Assembly: GCA_010093605.1 (NCBI GenBank)
Contig: MU004188.1
Coordinates: forward strand, 692,341 to 756,340
Reading direction: 5' to 3'
Source of the DNA: Lophium mytilinum
Lineage: Eukaryota > Ascomycota > Dothideomycetes > Mytilinidiales > Mytilinidiaceae
Length of the DNA: 64,000 nucleotides
Shown here: piece by piece, positions 10,587 to 24,954 of the stretch
How the letters are laid out: each line of letters begins with the position of its first letter
Numbering within the stretch: the first letter of the stretch is position 1
Position numbers and translations under genes: made by a program
The notes under the pieces: model-generated
Seen by the model: only the letters and a program-made list of their open reading frames with translations
Told to the model about the DNA's origin: nothing
Databases searched by the model: none

Positions 10587-12061
10587 ATGGCGTCCTTCTT
10601 CTCCAGCATGTAAGTCGCTTCCTTGGCATAGGCGAGCTGTCGATGGTGTCCCAGGGTCATGCGTGCCTCTCCCCTCGCAGTCCGTCACCGTTTCAAGGGT
10701 CGGGTGAATGCCGCTCAGCGCGTTGCACCCTTTTCCTGTTCATTGAGCCCCGTTCCCGCCGTCCCAAACTCTTTTTCCCGCAAACAGTCCCAGTCCCAGT
10801 CCTCACGTAATTTCTACCAGGCGCCAAGGCATCACCGGCGGCCGCAACAAGAACAACACCACAGGCCAGAACAAGGGCAGCGGCCAGTCGTCGCACGCGT
10901 CCTCCACGTACCAGCCTTCACCCACGTCGTCCCAGCCGCCGTCAATTCCCGCGATCCCTCATTCGCCCGCCCCACCCACCCAGATGTCGCTCGAGAGCCA
11001 GCAGCAGCAGGCCGCCGATGCGGCCCAGCAGTCGACCCGCAAGCCACCTTTCTTCTTCCGCGAGGAGTATGCCGGCCTCATTGTGCGCGGCAACTTCATG
11101 ACGCTGGCTGCCAAGCCGGAACTCGTCGAGACGGGCGAGTGGCTTGCTCACCAAGGTTCGTCTTCCCAAACTTATGTTTCCTAATTGCGGGGTTGTATTG
11201 ACATTATGCAGTGGTCGAGCAGTACCGGCTGCTCGAGCAGATGATTGACATAATCAAGGTGATTGACGAGAAGACTGGCGCCCCCGTCTGCAACCCTAAC
11301 GTCTGCCCTACCATGTCTGCTTCCGGGTTCGTGCACCAATCTCATTCTCGTTCTAATTCTATACCAAGCAGAGACTGGAAGACTTTCAAGAATACCGCAA
11401 AATCTATCCCAGCAACCCATCTCAGAAAGAGCTCGAGCGCAACATCCAGACCTGGCTAACTCTACCCACCAGCCATACATACACGTGGCTGGACAACAAC
11501 AAGAAACCCATCAAGATCCCCGCCATCCAGTACATCAACCTCGTTCAGAAGTGGATCGTCGGCAAGATCAACGACTCCTCCATCTTCCCCACTGACACTA
11601 CTTCGCCCACCTTCGCTGCCGCCACCTATGCTTCCGGCTCTCTAACCCCAATGTCGGCCCCGCAACCCCTCGGCCCGACCAACCTCAACGCCTCTCTCAG
11701 CACCCTCGCCGGCCGCGACTGGCTCGGCAAGTCCTCTGGCTTCCCCGAGAGCATCGAGTCGGACATCAAGAGCATCTACCGCCAGATGATGCGCTGCTAC
11801 GCCCACCTGTACCACGGCCACTGGCTGGACCCCTTCTGGAATGTCAACGCGTACAAGGAGCTGAACACGTGCTTCATCCATTTCGTGAATGTCGGCAAGC
11901 TGTTTGAGCTCATCGGCGACAAGGAGACGGAGCCCATGCAGCCGCTGATCGACCTCTGGCTCGCCAAGGGCTTGCTACCGCCGGCGCAGGGGCAGGCCCC
12001 GCCAGCCGCAAAGCAGGAGAACGTCGCGCCCTCGCAGAGCGCACCAGGTACCGCTGCGTGA
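10587..12061 (+). CDS. MOB2: MOB2-type NDR-kinase activator (Mob1/phocein family)
   Basis: Four exons (10587-10609, 10821-11155, 11212-11326, 11374-12061) close in frame to 386 codons. The first exon is 23 nt and is followed by a 211-nt intron. About 75 Ser/Gln/Pro-rich residues precede the Mob domain: KPPFFFREEYAGLIVRGNF, GEWLAHQVVEQYRLLEQMI, CNPNVCPTMSAS, HTYTWLDNNKKPIKIPAIQY, LVQKWIVGKINDSSIFPTD, RCYAHLYHGHW, NTCFIHFVNVGKLFELI. YTWLDNNK and KINDSSIFPT match MOB2 rather than MOB1. MOB2 proteins bind Cbk1/COT1-like NDR kinases that control polarity and septation. An insert of about 60 Ser/Thr/Pro/Ala-rich residues splits the domain between IFPTD and the final helices. Confidence 0.9.
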
Positions 12062-13228
12062 TTTCAGTATCAGAGAGTGGATAAGTTGCGTTGTTAGCGA
12101 GCGAGCGAGTGCGCGAGATGCAGCAAGTTGGCATGGCAGTGAAGCGGTTACTTGGTGCTTGGAAGCATACGAACACGAGAACGGTGTTTATTCGGTGGGT
12201 TCCCATTTCATCTTGCCCCCTTGCATATATTCCCTTCCATTTCAGGCGTTTTTTTTCAATACGAGATATACGATTGATGGGAGGTTGGAACGGTCGGACG
12301 GACTACGAGTTGGCCTCCTGTGGCTCTGGTAGAAACAGATATATGGCCCGTCGAGATTCGGAAATTGAAAGCGTCTGTGGCGCGAGGTCTGTCTGCGTCT
12401 GTTGTTTGGTGTCTGATAGTCTGCTTTGCGTTGTGCTTGAACTCGTTGGTTGGTGAGGTCGGCTTTTAGTTGCTTGGCGTGAGGTTGCCGTGCTGACTGA
12501 CGGCACCGATTGCCTATTTCGCTTGCAATCTGAGAAACGCTCCAGCCTAAACAAAATGCTTATCACGCGTGGCCGTGTTTGCGGCTGCTTTATTGCTTCG
12601 GATGTCGCTTTGGTGGTTTTCTCGTGAGGTCGATAATATTGCTTATGCTGCTTGGGTAGTCGCTCTGGTGGTCCCATCAAGCGCGCACAGTAGTCCTGGC
12701 ACGTTAAATACTCGCAAAGGTATATCTCAGTCATATTTTGCGATGGAAGAACATGATGAAAAAGTGAGCGCAACTCCCATTCTACGAATAAACAATTAAT
12801 CAGAGTGATCGATCGAATCCCGACTTTCATTTTCACATGTGGCACTTGACGGAATCGGGGTGGACGTAATACTAGAAGAGAGCTGATTTAAGCAAAGGGG
12901 GCCCGCAAGCAAAAGACAAGTAGTAGTAGTAGTAGTAGCAAGAGAAAACTGTTCCCGAGGCAACCGCACCCAACAAATATTCCATGAACTTTGTTCAGCA
13001 AAAGCTAACTCCGAAAGAGGAACAGGTTTCTCCCGCCGTTTCCGCAAGTATTGAGTTTAAGAGAGCACAACCAACGGGCAAAACACACGGGGGAGTGGTT
13101 GAGAATGGTGGGTGGTGGGAGAAAGAAGTATGGGGTTGGGATTTGGGGGGTTTGAGATTTAGTTCCGGTGGCCGATTGTAATCTTGACGTGAGGACGTGA
13201 TGGGAGGTCAGAGACGCTACGTGAACGT
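12062..13228. other. Convergent intergenic region with a short TAG microsatellite
   Basis: Lies between the MOB2 and ARF1 stop codons. It holds likely long 3' UTRs. A perfect GTA/TAG trinucleotide run sits at about 12919-12939. No reading frame looks conserved and I see no RNA gene. Confidence 0.5.
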
Positions 13229-15078
<1,850 letters not shown>

Positions 15079-17061
15079 TCACAACTGTTTCCTTCTCCTG
15101 TGAACGAGGAAACTCTTGGACATGTCAAAGAAAATCCGAGTCAGCGGTCGATATACCAGCTTTCCCTCTGTTGTCCCACTCGCAAAGCTGAATATCACGA
15201 GGGCGACCGCCGAGAGGCCAAAAATGACAGCAAACGACACCCAATAGCTTTTCAGTGTAAAGACAACACCCTCAAGCTGCGTTGAGAAGTACGCAGTCAT
15301 CAGGCTGATTGGGATGAACAGGATGGTGACTTTGCCTAGAAGTAGGGTAATTCTAGTGAGTCGCTCGACGGCATAGGATTCTTTGATGGCAATGAGATTG
15401 AAGTTCTGATGTGAAGGGTCAGTCATCAATCTCCGACTCTGTGAGCTAAAGACGAAGCATACCATCATGACCAAAGAGTCCTTCTGGTCCAAGCATTCAC
15501 GTATCTCGCTCAGAGCGTACAGTTTGATTCGGTCTCTCAGCCTCTCGAATCTCACTCTCGCAGCCGAGCTCAACGATACACCTAGTAAACTATCGGCTTC
15601 AGCGATCTGATTGGCGGACGAGAAGTGTGGCATTGATGAAGCAAGAGAGTCAGGGCCCGTTACTATATGCGAGTTCTTCAGTGACGCAAGAGTTGGCTCC
15701 TGTTGTTTGAGAACTCGCTCGATAATCAGCTCGTAGCTTTCATAAACTCGCTTGAGAACTGCGAGCTGCCTTCCGATATGGTGCAGCCGATCGACGTGGC
15801 TCAGTTCCGCCTTCACCAGCATATCCTGACGCTGCCATACGTGTTAGGGCCTCATAGTCCCGACAGATGGCAGACTCACAAGCTTATCAAGCTCAGCAGC
15901 GTATTGGTGCTCTTTCCGAGCCACTAGACTGTATGTTGTATACCAGTCCTCGAAGAGATAGTAGAACAGCAGCCCGGGGGAGTCAGTTGGCCTATGAGCA
16001 GTTTCTTCTTCGCTATCGCCGATGCGCTTTCTTATTGGTAATGTGATGATGGAGCTATCCCGAGAGGCGCATTCAGCTTTCGACAATTGTCTGAAGACGT
16101 TCACGAGGTTGCGACGGATGGAAAAATGCGTCCTCAGCTCGTGCGCTCGAAGATTACCATTACTGAACGGGAAAGGGTCTTCGGCTATCGAAAGAACTGT
16201 CTCTTCAAGAGTAATGCTGTAAGCTCTTGGCCTATTTCTGAAGCAACATACCAGACTTACTATCCTCGCATAAGACCAACCAATTCCAAACTCTTTTCCC
16301 ATGAGGAATGTCACGGCTCCTATCCGGGTCTTCAACTTTATCAGTAGGATTCGCGCGAACATTGTGGAGAGAGTTGTATCCTAAGCACACGTCTGAAAGG
16401 GATCAGTAATAGTAAAAGCCTCACGAGAACAGAGTGAGATCTTACATCGTCTTCCCCAATCGACAGACGACCAGTGCCAAACCTCATCCACAATGTTGTA
16501 GTGGCTCATATCGCGGACCAGATCCATCTGGGTCGACTGCATCATCTCCGACATTCCGATGCTTTCTTCCGACTCCAGCGACTCCTGCTTCGACGACTTC
16601 TGTGATCCTCCGCGGCGATGCGACTTGCGAGACCATAGACTCGAGGAGCTCTTTCGAGAGCTTAGCGGCTTTGACTTTGGTTGAATCGGATCTGAGCACA
16701 TCAAAGCTAGCAGACGCGGGGAAAAATCGTAGTGCTTGCCTAGAGCATGAAGTACGTCCTTCTGCTCGTATGGCAGCCATATGTTGATCCATCTCGTATT
16801 GAGAGCAGGGGGGCGAGGTGCGTTCAGAAGTCTGGTAATCGACAAGGCTTCTAGGTCAAACCCACACCATGCTTCCTGGTCGCCGAAATCGACGAGGAAG
16901 TTCCTGCTATGCGGGTTTCGAACTTCGCGGTCGAACTGATCGAAGTTCCCGTCTTCGTCGAAGTTGCGGATGCCTCGCACTATGTCTTTGTCATCCAGAT
17001 CGAGGTAATATTCTGGCAGCGGAGGTTCCTCCGATAACGGCGGGAAGCGAGTTCCAACCAT
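15079..17061 (-). CDS. CorA-like membrane protein (fungal Mg2+ transporter superfamily)
   Basis: Multi-exon gene starting at the ATG at 17061 and ending at 15079. Clear exons are 17061-16446, from 16392, to about 15890, 15825 to about 15465, and about 15405-15079. Introns are about 53-70 nt, except one near 16224-16260 that would be only 37 nt and is uncertain. The N-terminal soluble part includes NTRWINIWLPYEQKDVLHAL and WGRRYVCLGYNSLHN. A long helical region follows (LSHVDRLHHIGRQLAVLKRV). Two C-terminal transmembrane helices (VTILFIPISLMTAYF; WVSFAVIFGLSAVALVIF) match the CorA architecture. After TM1 the sequence is AYFSTQ where CorA channels have YGMN, so magnesium transport should not be assumed. 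Confidence 0.8.
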
Positions 17062-18114
17062 GATCGTAGTGGAAGAGTTGAGGATAGTGCAAAGCCATCA
17101 GTGTCGTCAAAGAGTGCGATGACGTTGCTTGGTATATGGGTTTCTTGCGTCTCGTGGTCACTTCCTCGGTGACTTGTGATGCGTACCTCGTGCAACTATT
17201 TTGTTGAACATGATGCCTCAGCCTCGCACCAGGCTGCAGGACCGTGGCGCATGTCAGGTACCCGTCTGATCTTAGTCGCACTGCCATAGGGCATCATCCC
17301 GGGGGCTAGAAAACGTAAGGCAACTTTGACCCAGGTGGTTTGATATTAATTCGGCGCCTAAAGTCGTTGTTCCCTGTTGTCGAGGTACAGATGGTTGGGA
17401 GGCAGCTGACACCAATTGTCTCTCGCTTGCGAACGCTGCGATCAGTTACTAGCCTCGATGACTTTTCCTTTTTCCCCAAAAGTCCTATCTACAGACTTCT
17501 TCAGCTCTCGACAACAATACATCTAGTGGCAACTGTCTATGCTCGGCGAAGTGCCATAAAATGGGCCTCGTCGAAGACAAGCAAGTTTCAGCCGCAAGAC
17601 CTATGCCTATAAGTAAAGCAATAAGCCTCAATACAATTCGAAATAGACTCCCCGGGTACAGCGATAAAATGTTCTCAGCGAATTACAAACTACCGTTTTG
17701 ATCGTCCCTAGTCTTGCTTGGCAGTCATTCGGGAATCAGGGGAGGGCCACCCATTGCAGACCCAAGCCGCTCCGGCTGGGGGCGAAGACATACATATACG
17801 ACCCAGAGGCTTGACCCATGGATGGAAATGAATGCCTAGAGCCATGCTTTCTGCGATGGCGCGCGCAAAGGAGATGGGTTTGACCCCTCGAGGTCGGTTA
17901 AAACTCTACTCACCAGAGGTGGCAGGGATAACAGCCATTCCAAATCAGACTCTTGAGATACTAATAAAGGGGAGAGTGCCCATCGCTACTCTTTTGCTGT
18001 GCCTTTTTGCTCCATCATAATCTCAGAGAGCTATTCATTCGTTCATAGGTCTCTAGCATACACTCGTTTACCATCTTGCACTCAATCACTTTCTACTTCC
18101 TGTCTATCAATACC
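17062..18114. other. Intergenic region, no gene seen
   Basis: About 1 kb upstream of the CorA-like gene. Only short ORFs without recognisable motifs are present. The last 100 bases are C/T-rich like a leader for the ORF starting at 18115. Confidence 0.4.
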
Positions 18115-18672
18115 ATGCCTTCTCAACGCCCCCTTCCATCATGGAGCCTCCTGGCCCTCGCCCTTCTCTTCTTCTCGTCAAGTTATGCCCAGAAAACCAA
18201 GCTCTGGATCAACCAAGTCCCCGCCTACTCCAACCTACCGGTATGCGCTGAAGTCCCCGTCAGCACCTCTCTGGAGGTTCGATCCGAACGATACCGATAA
18301 TCTTATAGTCCGCGGTCGTGAATATGCCAACATCGTTTCTTGTATCAGTTTAAAAGCCACGTCCGATAATTATCTTGACAGCGAAGCAGCTCTACATCAA
18401 GAAAACTCCGCAGTATGGTAGCTCTTACAGAGCTCGCGTCTTCTCTCGTGAGCTCGTGATAAGATTTATGGACATGATGGACGAGGACTTGAAACAGCCT
18501 GTCAGTACGCGTGGTTTTTCACGGTCAAATGTAAAAATAATGGCCTGGCTAGCTGTATTACACAGATGTTTGGGCCGGACGACTCCTTCGGAATTACTTT
18601 CGCGCCTCAAGCAACCCCATGCTTTTTTGTTACCGGCGAACGTTGCAGTTTATTTAAAGTTGTCTAGTATAT
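18115..18672 (+). pseudogene. Secreted-protein ORF, damaged or mis-spliced
   Basis: The ATG at 18115 opens a clear signal peptide (SWSLLALALLFFSSSYAQ) followed by KTKLWINQVPAYSNLPVCAE. The frame then ends at about 18300, only 61 codons in. A GTATGC donor follows the codons for NLP, so the short read-through may not be the real product. Further on, after an ACACAG acceptor near 18565, another frame reads FGPDDSFGITFAPQATPCFF and GERCSLFKVV before a stop near 18672. The two parts may be exons of one small secreted cysteine-containing protein or a decayed copy. I do not recognise the family with confidence. Confidence 0.35.
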
Positions 18673-18704
18673 GGCTTCGCAACAATAAGATTCTGCAAAC
18701 TCAA

Positions 18705-18974
18705 ATCACTATATGCAATATCTTGGCTGCGAAGAAACGAAGCTATTTTCTATATAGAAAAGATGAGAGAGGCCCAGCGACGCAACCCAACAAAGGCTCC
18801 GGCATTTGTAATACGGATGTGCATGTTGGCGACAAGATGGTATTCATTTCCGGTGTTCGTGACTGTTTCAAACTTGGTGGCGACTACGATTCGATGCAAT
18901 TGATCAGCCCAACTGAGATGGTGCAAGAGCTGGAAGACAGCGATCTGCATTGGCAGGGTCCATGCACCGGTTAA
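18705..18974 (+). pseudogene. Possible relic of a HET-type protein C-terminus
   Basis: The frame reads KRSYFLYRKDERGPATQ, then VHVGDKMVFISGVRDCFKL and MQLISPTEMVQELEDSD before a stop at 18972-18974. The order 'aromatic-rich strand, GD-[KQ]-[MV]-V-F-[IL]-x-G, then a hydrophobic block' resembles the C-terminal part of many fungal heterokaryon-incompatibility (HET) proteins. No HET domain is visible upstream, so this would be an isolated fragment. The assignment rests on motif resemblance only. Confidence 0.25.
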
Positions 18975-19557
18975 TGATTTTTATATCTGCCGACTATCTG
19001 CCTAGAATTCTACCCTGGCTGGAAGATGTGGAAACCCCATTCCCAGGGGACTGGCAAGGAGAGGAGGAGGATGTGGAGTATACGTTGCGATGATATCCGT
19101 TTCCATTGCGAAATTAAAGTCTCATCGCATGTATTTGACAGAAAAGATGCAAAGAAAGAAGACTTCAGGAAGTCGTCGAGGCTTCTGGATGTTCTAGCAT
19201 GCTCATATCAAGATTTGATGTCCCCCTTCGTCGTCCGCAACGCCACCCTGATGCTACAAAACCCGCATCATACTACGGCAGCAGACTAAAGAGCCCACTA
19301 GGGAACACCCGTCGGCGTCTCCTCTCCGCTCCATCCGTCTCCGTCGATGTTCGCATACGCTTAGTAGGAACGTATCGTATCCGACTTTCCTAGAATGAAA
19401 GAACACTCTGAATACCGTGTGATCAACCAAAGTCCACGCTTTGACAACCACCAGGATTATTCGCTAGCAGTAAACTCTGCCCATCGCCCTCAACCTCATC
19501 ACCAACCCAGACGCTCTCCTCCGTCGCCCCCTCAACACCCACCTCACAACCCCACCC

Positions 19558-19764
19558 TCACCGCAATGCAGCCCTGCAAAACGGGCACGTCTCTGCTGTC
19601 TTCAGCCACCGCTCCAAGCAGCGCAGCCCGATGCGATGGCCGCATCGCTGCAACTTCACCGCCGTTTCGATCTCGGGGTTGCTGCTGGCTATGTCTGCGG
19701 GCGAGGATGCGAAGGGGAGGGTGCAGATTGGGCATGCTTGGGAGTCCGCGGGGGTCTTGTCCAT
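19558..19764 (-). CDS. Small RING-finger protein
   Basis: A 68-codon ORF from the ATG at 19764 to the TGA at 19558. Nearly the whole protein is a RING finger: CPIC near residue 11, a spacer of about 30 residues, then the core RCGHRIGLRCLERWL and the last pair CPFC. The CxxC ... CxH ... C ... CxxC arrangement fits a RING (E3 ubiquitin ligase) domain. There are no membrane segments or other domains. It could be a complete mini-RING protein, or the last exon of a longer gene, but I found no convincing upstream exon. It lies in a gene-poor stretch. Confidence 0.6.
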   Translation of the reverse strand: MDKTPADSQACPICTLPFASSPADIASSNPEIETAVKLQRCGHRIGLRCLERWLKTAETCPFCRAALR

Positions 19765-22700
19765 CGTGTTTGAGCTGCTGTGGAGACGGGAGACCGATGT
19801 TTAGCTAGGAAGATGTAGTAAACGTAAAGAGGTGGGGCTATGGGTGTTGCAAAGTGGGCTCGTGAGCATGAATATGTGGGGGGTAGTAGAATGCAGTGTT
19901 GGTGATAAGCTGTGGATAGGATTTCAATGACTGTTTCCGGGTTAAGTAGGTGTTGTTGATGTTGAGAGGTGTTACTGAGCTGGTCTTTGTGAAAGCCCCT
20001 GATAATGCCGTGAATACACGAGAGTTTGCTGGCTTGGAAGAGAAGGCTATGGAGCTGTTGGAAGCAAACTTCACGGTGAGTCTACCGCTGATGCATTCAC
20101 CATTCCTACCTTTGAGGCTGTTGTAGACATTGAGAACCCAGACCCAAAAAAAAGATTCAACCTCACTGGGAGTCGAGATACAAAACCTAAAACACCCCCA
20201 CGCCAGAGGAAGGTGTGAGAAGGTTGGGAGGCGACGGACGCGAGTACCTTTTTAACCCAGGCTTTGAGGAGAAATCATGGCCGTAGAACCACTGAGTGAT
20301 CCACTTCTCCTCTCGACATTGGGCCCGTGGAAGATGAAAGGTATGAGTAGCCTTATTTATGACATCACACATGAGCTGTTCACTTCACTAGGAAACGATA
20401 TAACTCCTTTCGAGTATCACACGTTTTCACTCTTTGCGACTATTTCTTTGCGCGGTACCTAGGAAGGTATTCAGGAGTGATCTTGGAAATATGTGAGCTC
20501 AGGGGACATTCGGTATCATTGAGCCGATATCTCCGGGACGATGTCATCGCAGCTACAAGTAGTCAGCGGTGCTCCTGTATTTGCGACCATCTCGGTGCGA
20601 TTGAACAACTGAAGGCGGGCATGTAGATGTTGATTTGACAATTCAATGCGGGCTTCGGGCGTAACTCATTCGACGTTTCGGCGAGTCTTCGGAAACTGTA
20701 AGGCCAGTCAACTCATTGGAGCCGCCGACTTTATGAGAATGGAATTACGATTTGGTCAAGTTTCTGGCCGCACAGATAATGAGATGAGGTTGAAGAGAGT
20801 CAGGTCAGGAGTAGCGCGCCCCACATCGCGTTAGCGCCTCCTAACTTGGGAATAGCCCCTTCTCTCATTTTCCACCACATAGAACCTCGTGAAAACAACC
20901 ATTCTTACGAAATTCTCTTCTCACGGACACAAACCCTCTCCTTAACGCTCGTTGTTTCCACCTCCTCGTCTCCACTGCCATGCAAAATGAAACCCATCCC
21001 TGCTTGTCTAGCTTCCTTATCAACGCTAACACGTTAGATATCACCCCTATCCGACGCTTTCAACCCCCTTCGTAGAGTGAGGGTCACGTTCACGTGAGCA
21101 CTTCTAGGTAGACCGAGTTGTGTTCGGACGCGGCTCTCATGGACTTTGAGGGCTGGCAGTTTCACGGGAGACATGGCCCTTCAACCATCCTTTTTATAGG
21201 ACGTTCGGACCCGACGAATCAGCGATGCCCACATGTAGTCTGCATGCAGCTATAGTAACTCTAGTATTAATACCGACTGAGAACCAAATCTGCAGGGCGC
21301 TTCCCATGTTTGCCACTCCCCGTGGGGGCGGCTCCCCCCCGGAGGATGAAACGGCTCCTGAGTCCCGACTAAGATCAAAACAGCAGACGGCCTAGAACGC
21401 GTGCTAGGACGTGCCATAAGTGGCTGTATCAGAAACTTCTCGATCCAGCTCGGAGACCGATACCGTGGTGCAGCAAACTTTGTGGAAAGAGTTGGCGAGT
21501 GCACAACGGGCAGATCAGAGACTGAAAGCTTCAAGCTGAAGCGAAAACGAGCGGCATGTGCGGGTGAGACGATGCACAAAACTCGCCATGGAACAAACAT
21601 TCGACCTTTGGAACAGTCTTTGCTCGTTTTTTCTTCCATCCGATGCATGCTCTTTGTTAATCCAAAACAAGAAGACGATGTGACCACGCCAGAGATCGAC
21701 AACCTAAATACGAATGCTATGCTAGCTTTACAGTATTTGGGGATGGATAGATGTTGGAGCACCTTCATGCCTCCCTGGCATCGATGGCCCGCGAAGCCAG
21801 GGATACCCCGCTCGCTCAATCAGTCTCCAGCTTGCGTGCCGCTCTATTCAGTTCCAGTGGGCCAAAATAATATCTTTGGGATTGTCTGTGTTGACCTTCT
21901 GAACACCCACCTTCAGCATCCTGGTCCGGACTACTCGTGTGCTCGGTACTCGGGAAAATCGATGACATTTAATCAACATCTCGCCCCCATTTCCTAATCT
22001 GTCTCTCATATCATCGAATTCGCAAAGTTGTGCTGAACTCGGGAGCCATGCCTTCCGCTCGCCAAAACTAAGCAACGGGGTTGCAGCCCACGATTGGCCC
22101 CATGGCATCAACAAGGCGAGAATGATGTAGTCATGCTGCATTTGCGTCTACAAGACTGCAGAATATGACGCCAAGGACCGGATTGCGCCTTGGATCGAGC
22201 CACGAAAGCAGTTGCATATATACATACGAAACCCAACAACAATGCTGGCAGCGTGTCCAGTACGATCGACATCGGTGACTCCGAAGTTTTTCTTCATCGT
22301 CTAAAGCAGCGAGCCAATCACTCCAGAGTCCCTTGAAAAGTTGCAGTGTTCCTTGTTCCGGGACGTGCCGCCTATCCTTGCATGAATTACTACCTCTGGA
22401 ATAGAACACCCGGTGTCCCGCTCTACCGTTGCGGCGGCAGCCAAACATTCCTGATCGTTGGCATGCGCTTCTAACGATTTCGGTATCGAAGAGCGAACCA
22501 ACCGTTGAAACACAGCAAGCTTTTCTTACAGATCCGGGATCAAGGCCGAGCGAAAGGTGCCCCACACATGCGTGCTCCGCATGCCCATTCACAGAACTTT
22601 TAACTTCCCCATACAGGACGACAGGCGCACGGACTGGCCTGAGAAGTGGCGAGACATGTTCCGCTGGCACTCTGCTGCTGGGTCCATAGCATCCGGCTTT

Positions 22701-24954
22701 TGGGATTCGGAAGCACGTCTTAAAGCCCTTGGAAAGCTTCTGACCATGCTCACGCAGCAGCCCTTCTCTTCATAGAGTATTAAGAGACCTCACCTCTCCA
22801 TGTGACTAGACGCACTCGAGCTTTCCTGTGTCCTAAAAGGATACCCCTTTCGTTGGGTAGAACGACAGATACCGCTGGTAGTCTTCGCGACAAGTCGTTG
22901 GAGAGATTGGGTGCCATTCTTAGCAACAACATGCATTGTCTGCCCCCAGTATCTCAGGAAATACTGCGTGCAATTCACTCTCCTAGAGTCTATGTGTTCA
23001 TCAATGCATGGCTAGTCAGAGAAGTATGTTGAACACTTTTGCTGCAAGCACCGGGCTGTTGTTGGTTTCCACAAGAGGATTTGGGCGATCTAAAAGAAGA
23101 AACGATGATCCAAACCAGCTAAAAGCAGAGCGCGGCGGTGAGGTTTCGTGTTGCTGAATGTCTTTGCTCTATTTTGGCAAAGACTGCGACCGGTGAGGCT
23201 GGGGAGAACTATGCGTGGAATGAGGTCGCACAATGGCGACCGCGACCATCCCATCTCAGCGCGATCTCGTCACGACATGCCTCACTGCGTTGGCACTCGA
23301 GCTACGGGTCGTCCCGCCCGAGGAGCTGGGCAGGGCTATTGTTGGCCAATACCAGGGCCGCAGTGGTAGGAGCCGAGAGGATCGCAGCCCCTGAGCTTGT
23401 CTGCATGACAAGGCGAGTATGAGGAACGACGGCGGGCGCAGCAGGCGGCACTGGCATCCTAAATTTACTTCTTGGCGGCGCCTCTGCGCGCTGCATGTAT
23501 CCCCAATCTACGCCCTCCTTACGTCGTACACCTCTTCGCCGCCCTCTCCTCACCGTATCCGCTGGGCGCCCATGCTTCACTCGCACGGCAGACTGACACC
23601 TTCCATGAACCTTCTATGCATCCCCCGTACTACCGACGCTTTCAGCCCACAAACCTCTCCAATCGGACGGGCCTGCTGGTAATTCAAACGGCTATCAAAC
23701 CAACGGTATCGGTCGCCAGACAGTGGTGCTGCTGTGCAACCCTCTTGAGAACGCCAACTTCCCCGCCCGAGCAGCGGTCGGCCTCGTATCACTTGCCTAC
23801 TCTCGACCCAACTCCGATCTACTCGTGCCGTTGAAGGGTGCACGCATTGCTTTATGACATCAATGGACGCCATGGCTGCTGTAGAGCATATTGTAGCTTC
23901 AGGCGGGTGGCCTTCCAACGCTCGGAAGGCCGCTTGCTGTGCTCTTGTCAGCACAAATATATGAAGCAGCCGCCTTTTGAGCAACACAAAAGCATCTTTA
24001 AAGTGCCGTCGATGTTCTAGGCGCGTCACTCCAGCTTGAGAGGGTTCCATACGACGTGAACATGCCAGGGGCGTTGAGGGCAGACCCATCAATCAGGCTC
24101 ATTCCCAAGGCACCCAGGCAACGAAACAGGACTCCTCCTCGACCATTGGCACCGGGGCCTGAGACCCGCGTTTGTGGAGCTTCACATTGCGAAACGTATT
24201 CTTGGGTCAGGGCGCCGCTTCGGTATGCCTCGTGGTCATCATCTCTCCAACGCATTTACTTCAGTTTGTTGCACCACGCCCGTGGCACCATGCACATGGT
24301 GTCTTCCTACTTCCATTCAAGTCCTAGTGACTGGGTTCACCGACACTGTGCCTGGAAGCATTCCACAGGAATCCTTTGGTGTTGACTTTGAATCAACTAA
24401 CGACTGTGCCGCTCGGGACTCTATCGTATCAGAAGCATAATGATTTCCCGTCAGTGACGAGCGAAAGCAAGGGGGCGGACACCTTGCTGGAGCTTTTGTT
24501 CATATCCATGTCAGCAACCAACTTGTAAACCCTGGGTTCCTGCATATTTTCCATCCTCGTCTGTGCATTTGGCCTGATCATGGGCCTATTCTGAGCCGTG
24601 CACTTGCATCTTGAGCTTTGGCACCAGGGTTGCCGAAGCCGTTTTCCCCATTCAACATGGTTGCTCAGCCCCCAGCAGGCCCGAGGCACAGCCCATCGGC
24701 TGAAAGTGTTGTAGTGCAGATCCATGTAAGCCACCATGCAGGTGGTCAATCTATTGGGATACAGACCCTCTTGTTGCTGACTTGGTTCTACAGGAATCCT
24801 TCCAGATCATTTCCCTCTCTATCATAGTCGCCTGAGACTCAGACGTTGGTTCGTCACGATATATATATTATCTTGTCTTGCCCCTCGGGCTTTCAAACAT
24901 GCTAAAAGAATTATCCTTCACTCAAATTTTAAACACTACCTTCGTTCCAGAACC
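19765..24954. other. 5-kb gene-poor stretch
   Basis: No recognisable protein family, RNA gene or repeat. Several ORFs overlap on both strands (for example 21250-21997 and 22131-22689) without a motif or convincing exon structure. One short ORF at 23233 is listed separately. Confidence 0.4.
23233..23397 (+). CDS. Short unidentified ORF
   Basis: ATG at 23233, 54 codons to a TGA. The translation has an orderly look (LVTTCLTALALELRVVPPEE, then LGRAIVGQYQGRSGRS) with an amphipathic helix and a basic end. It could be the first exon of a longer gene: ORFs on + continue to 23.8 kb, but I could not chain them. Family unknown, and a chance ORF is possible. Confidence 0.2.

Noticed and set aside
12919-12939. 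TAG trinucleotide run as a functional repeat
   Set aside because: Ordinary microsatellite in a 3' intergenic region.
21250-21997. Pair of long ORFs on opposite strands
   Set aside because: Neither shows a domain, splice pattern or biased composition, so they were not listed as genes.
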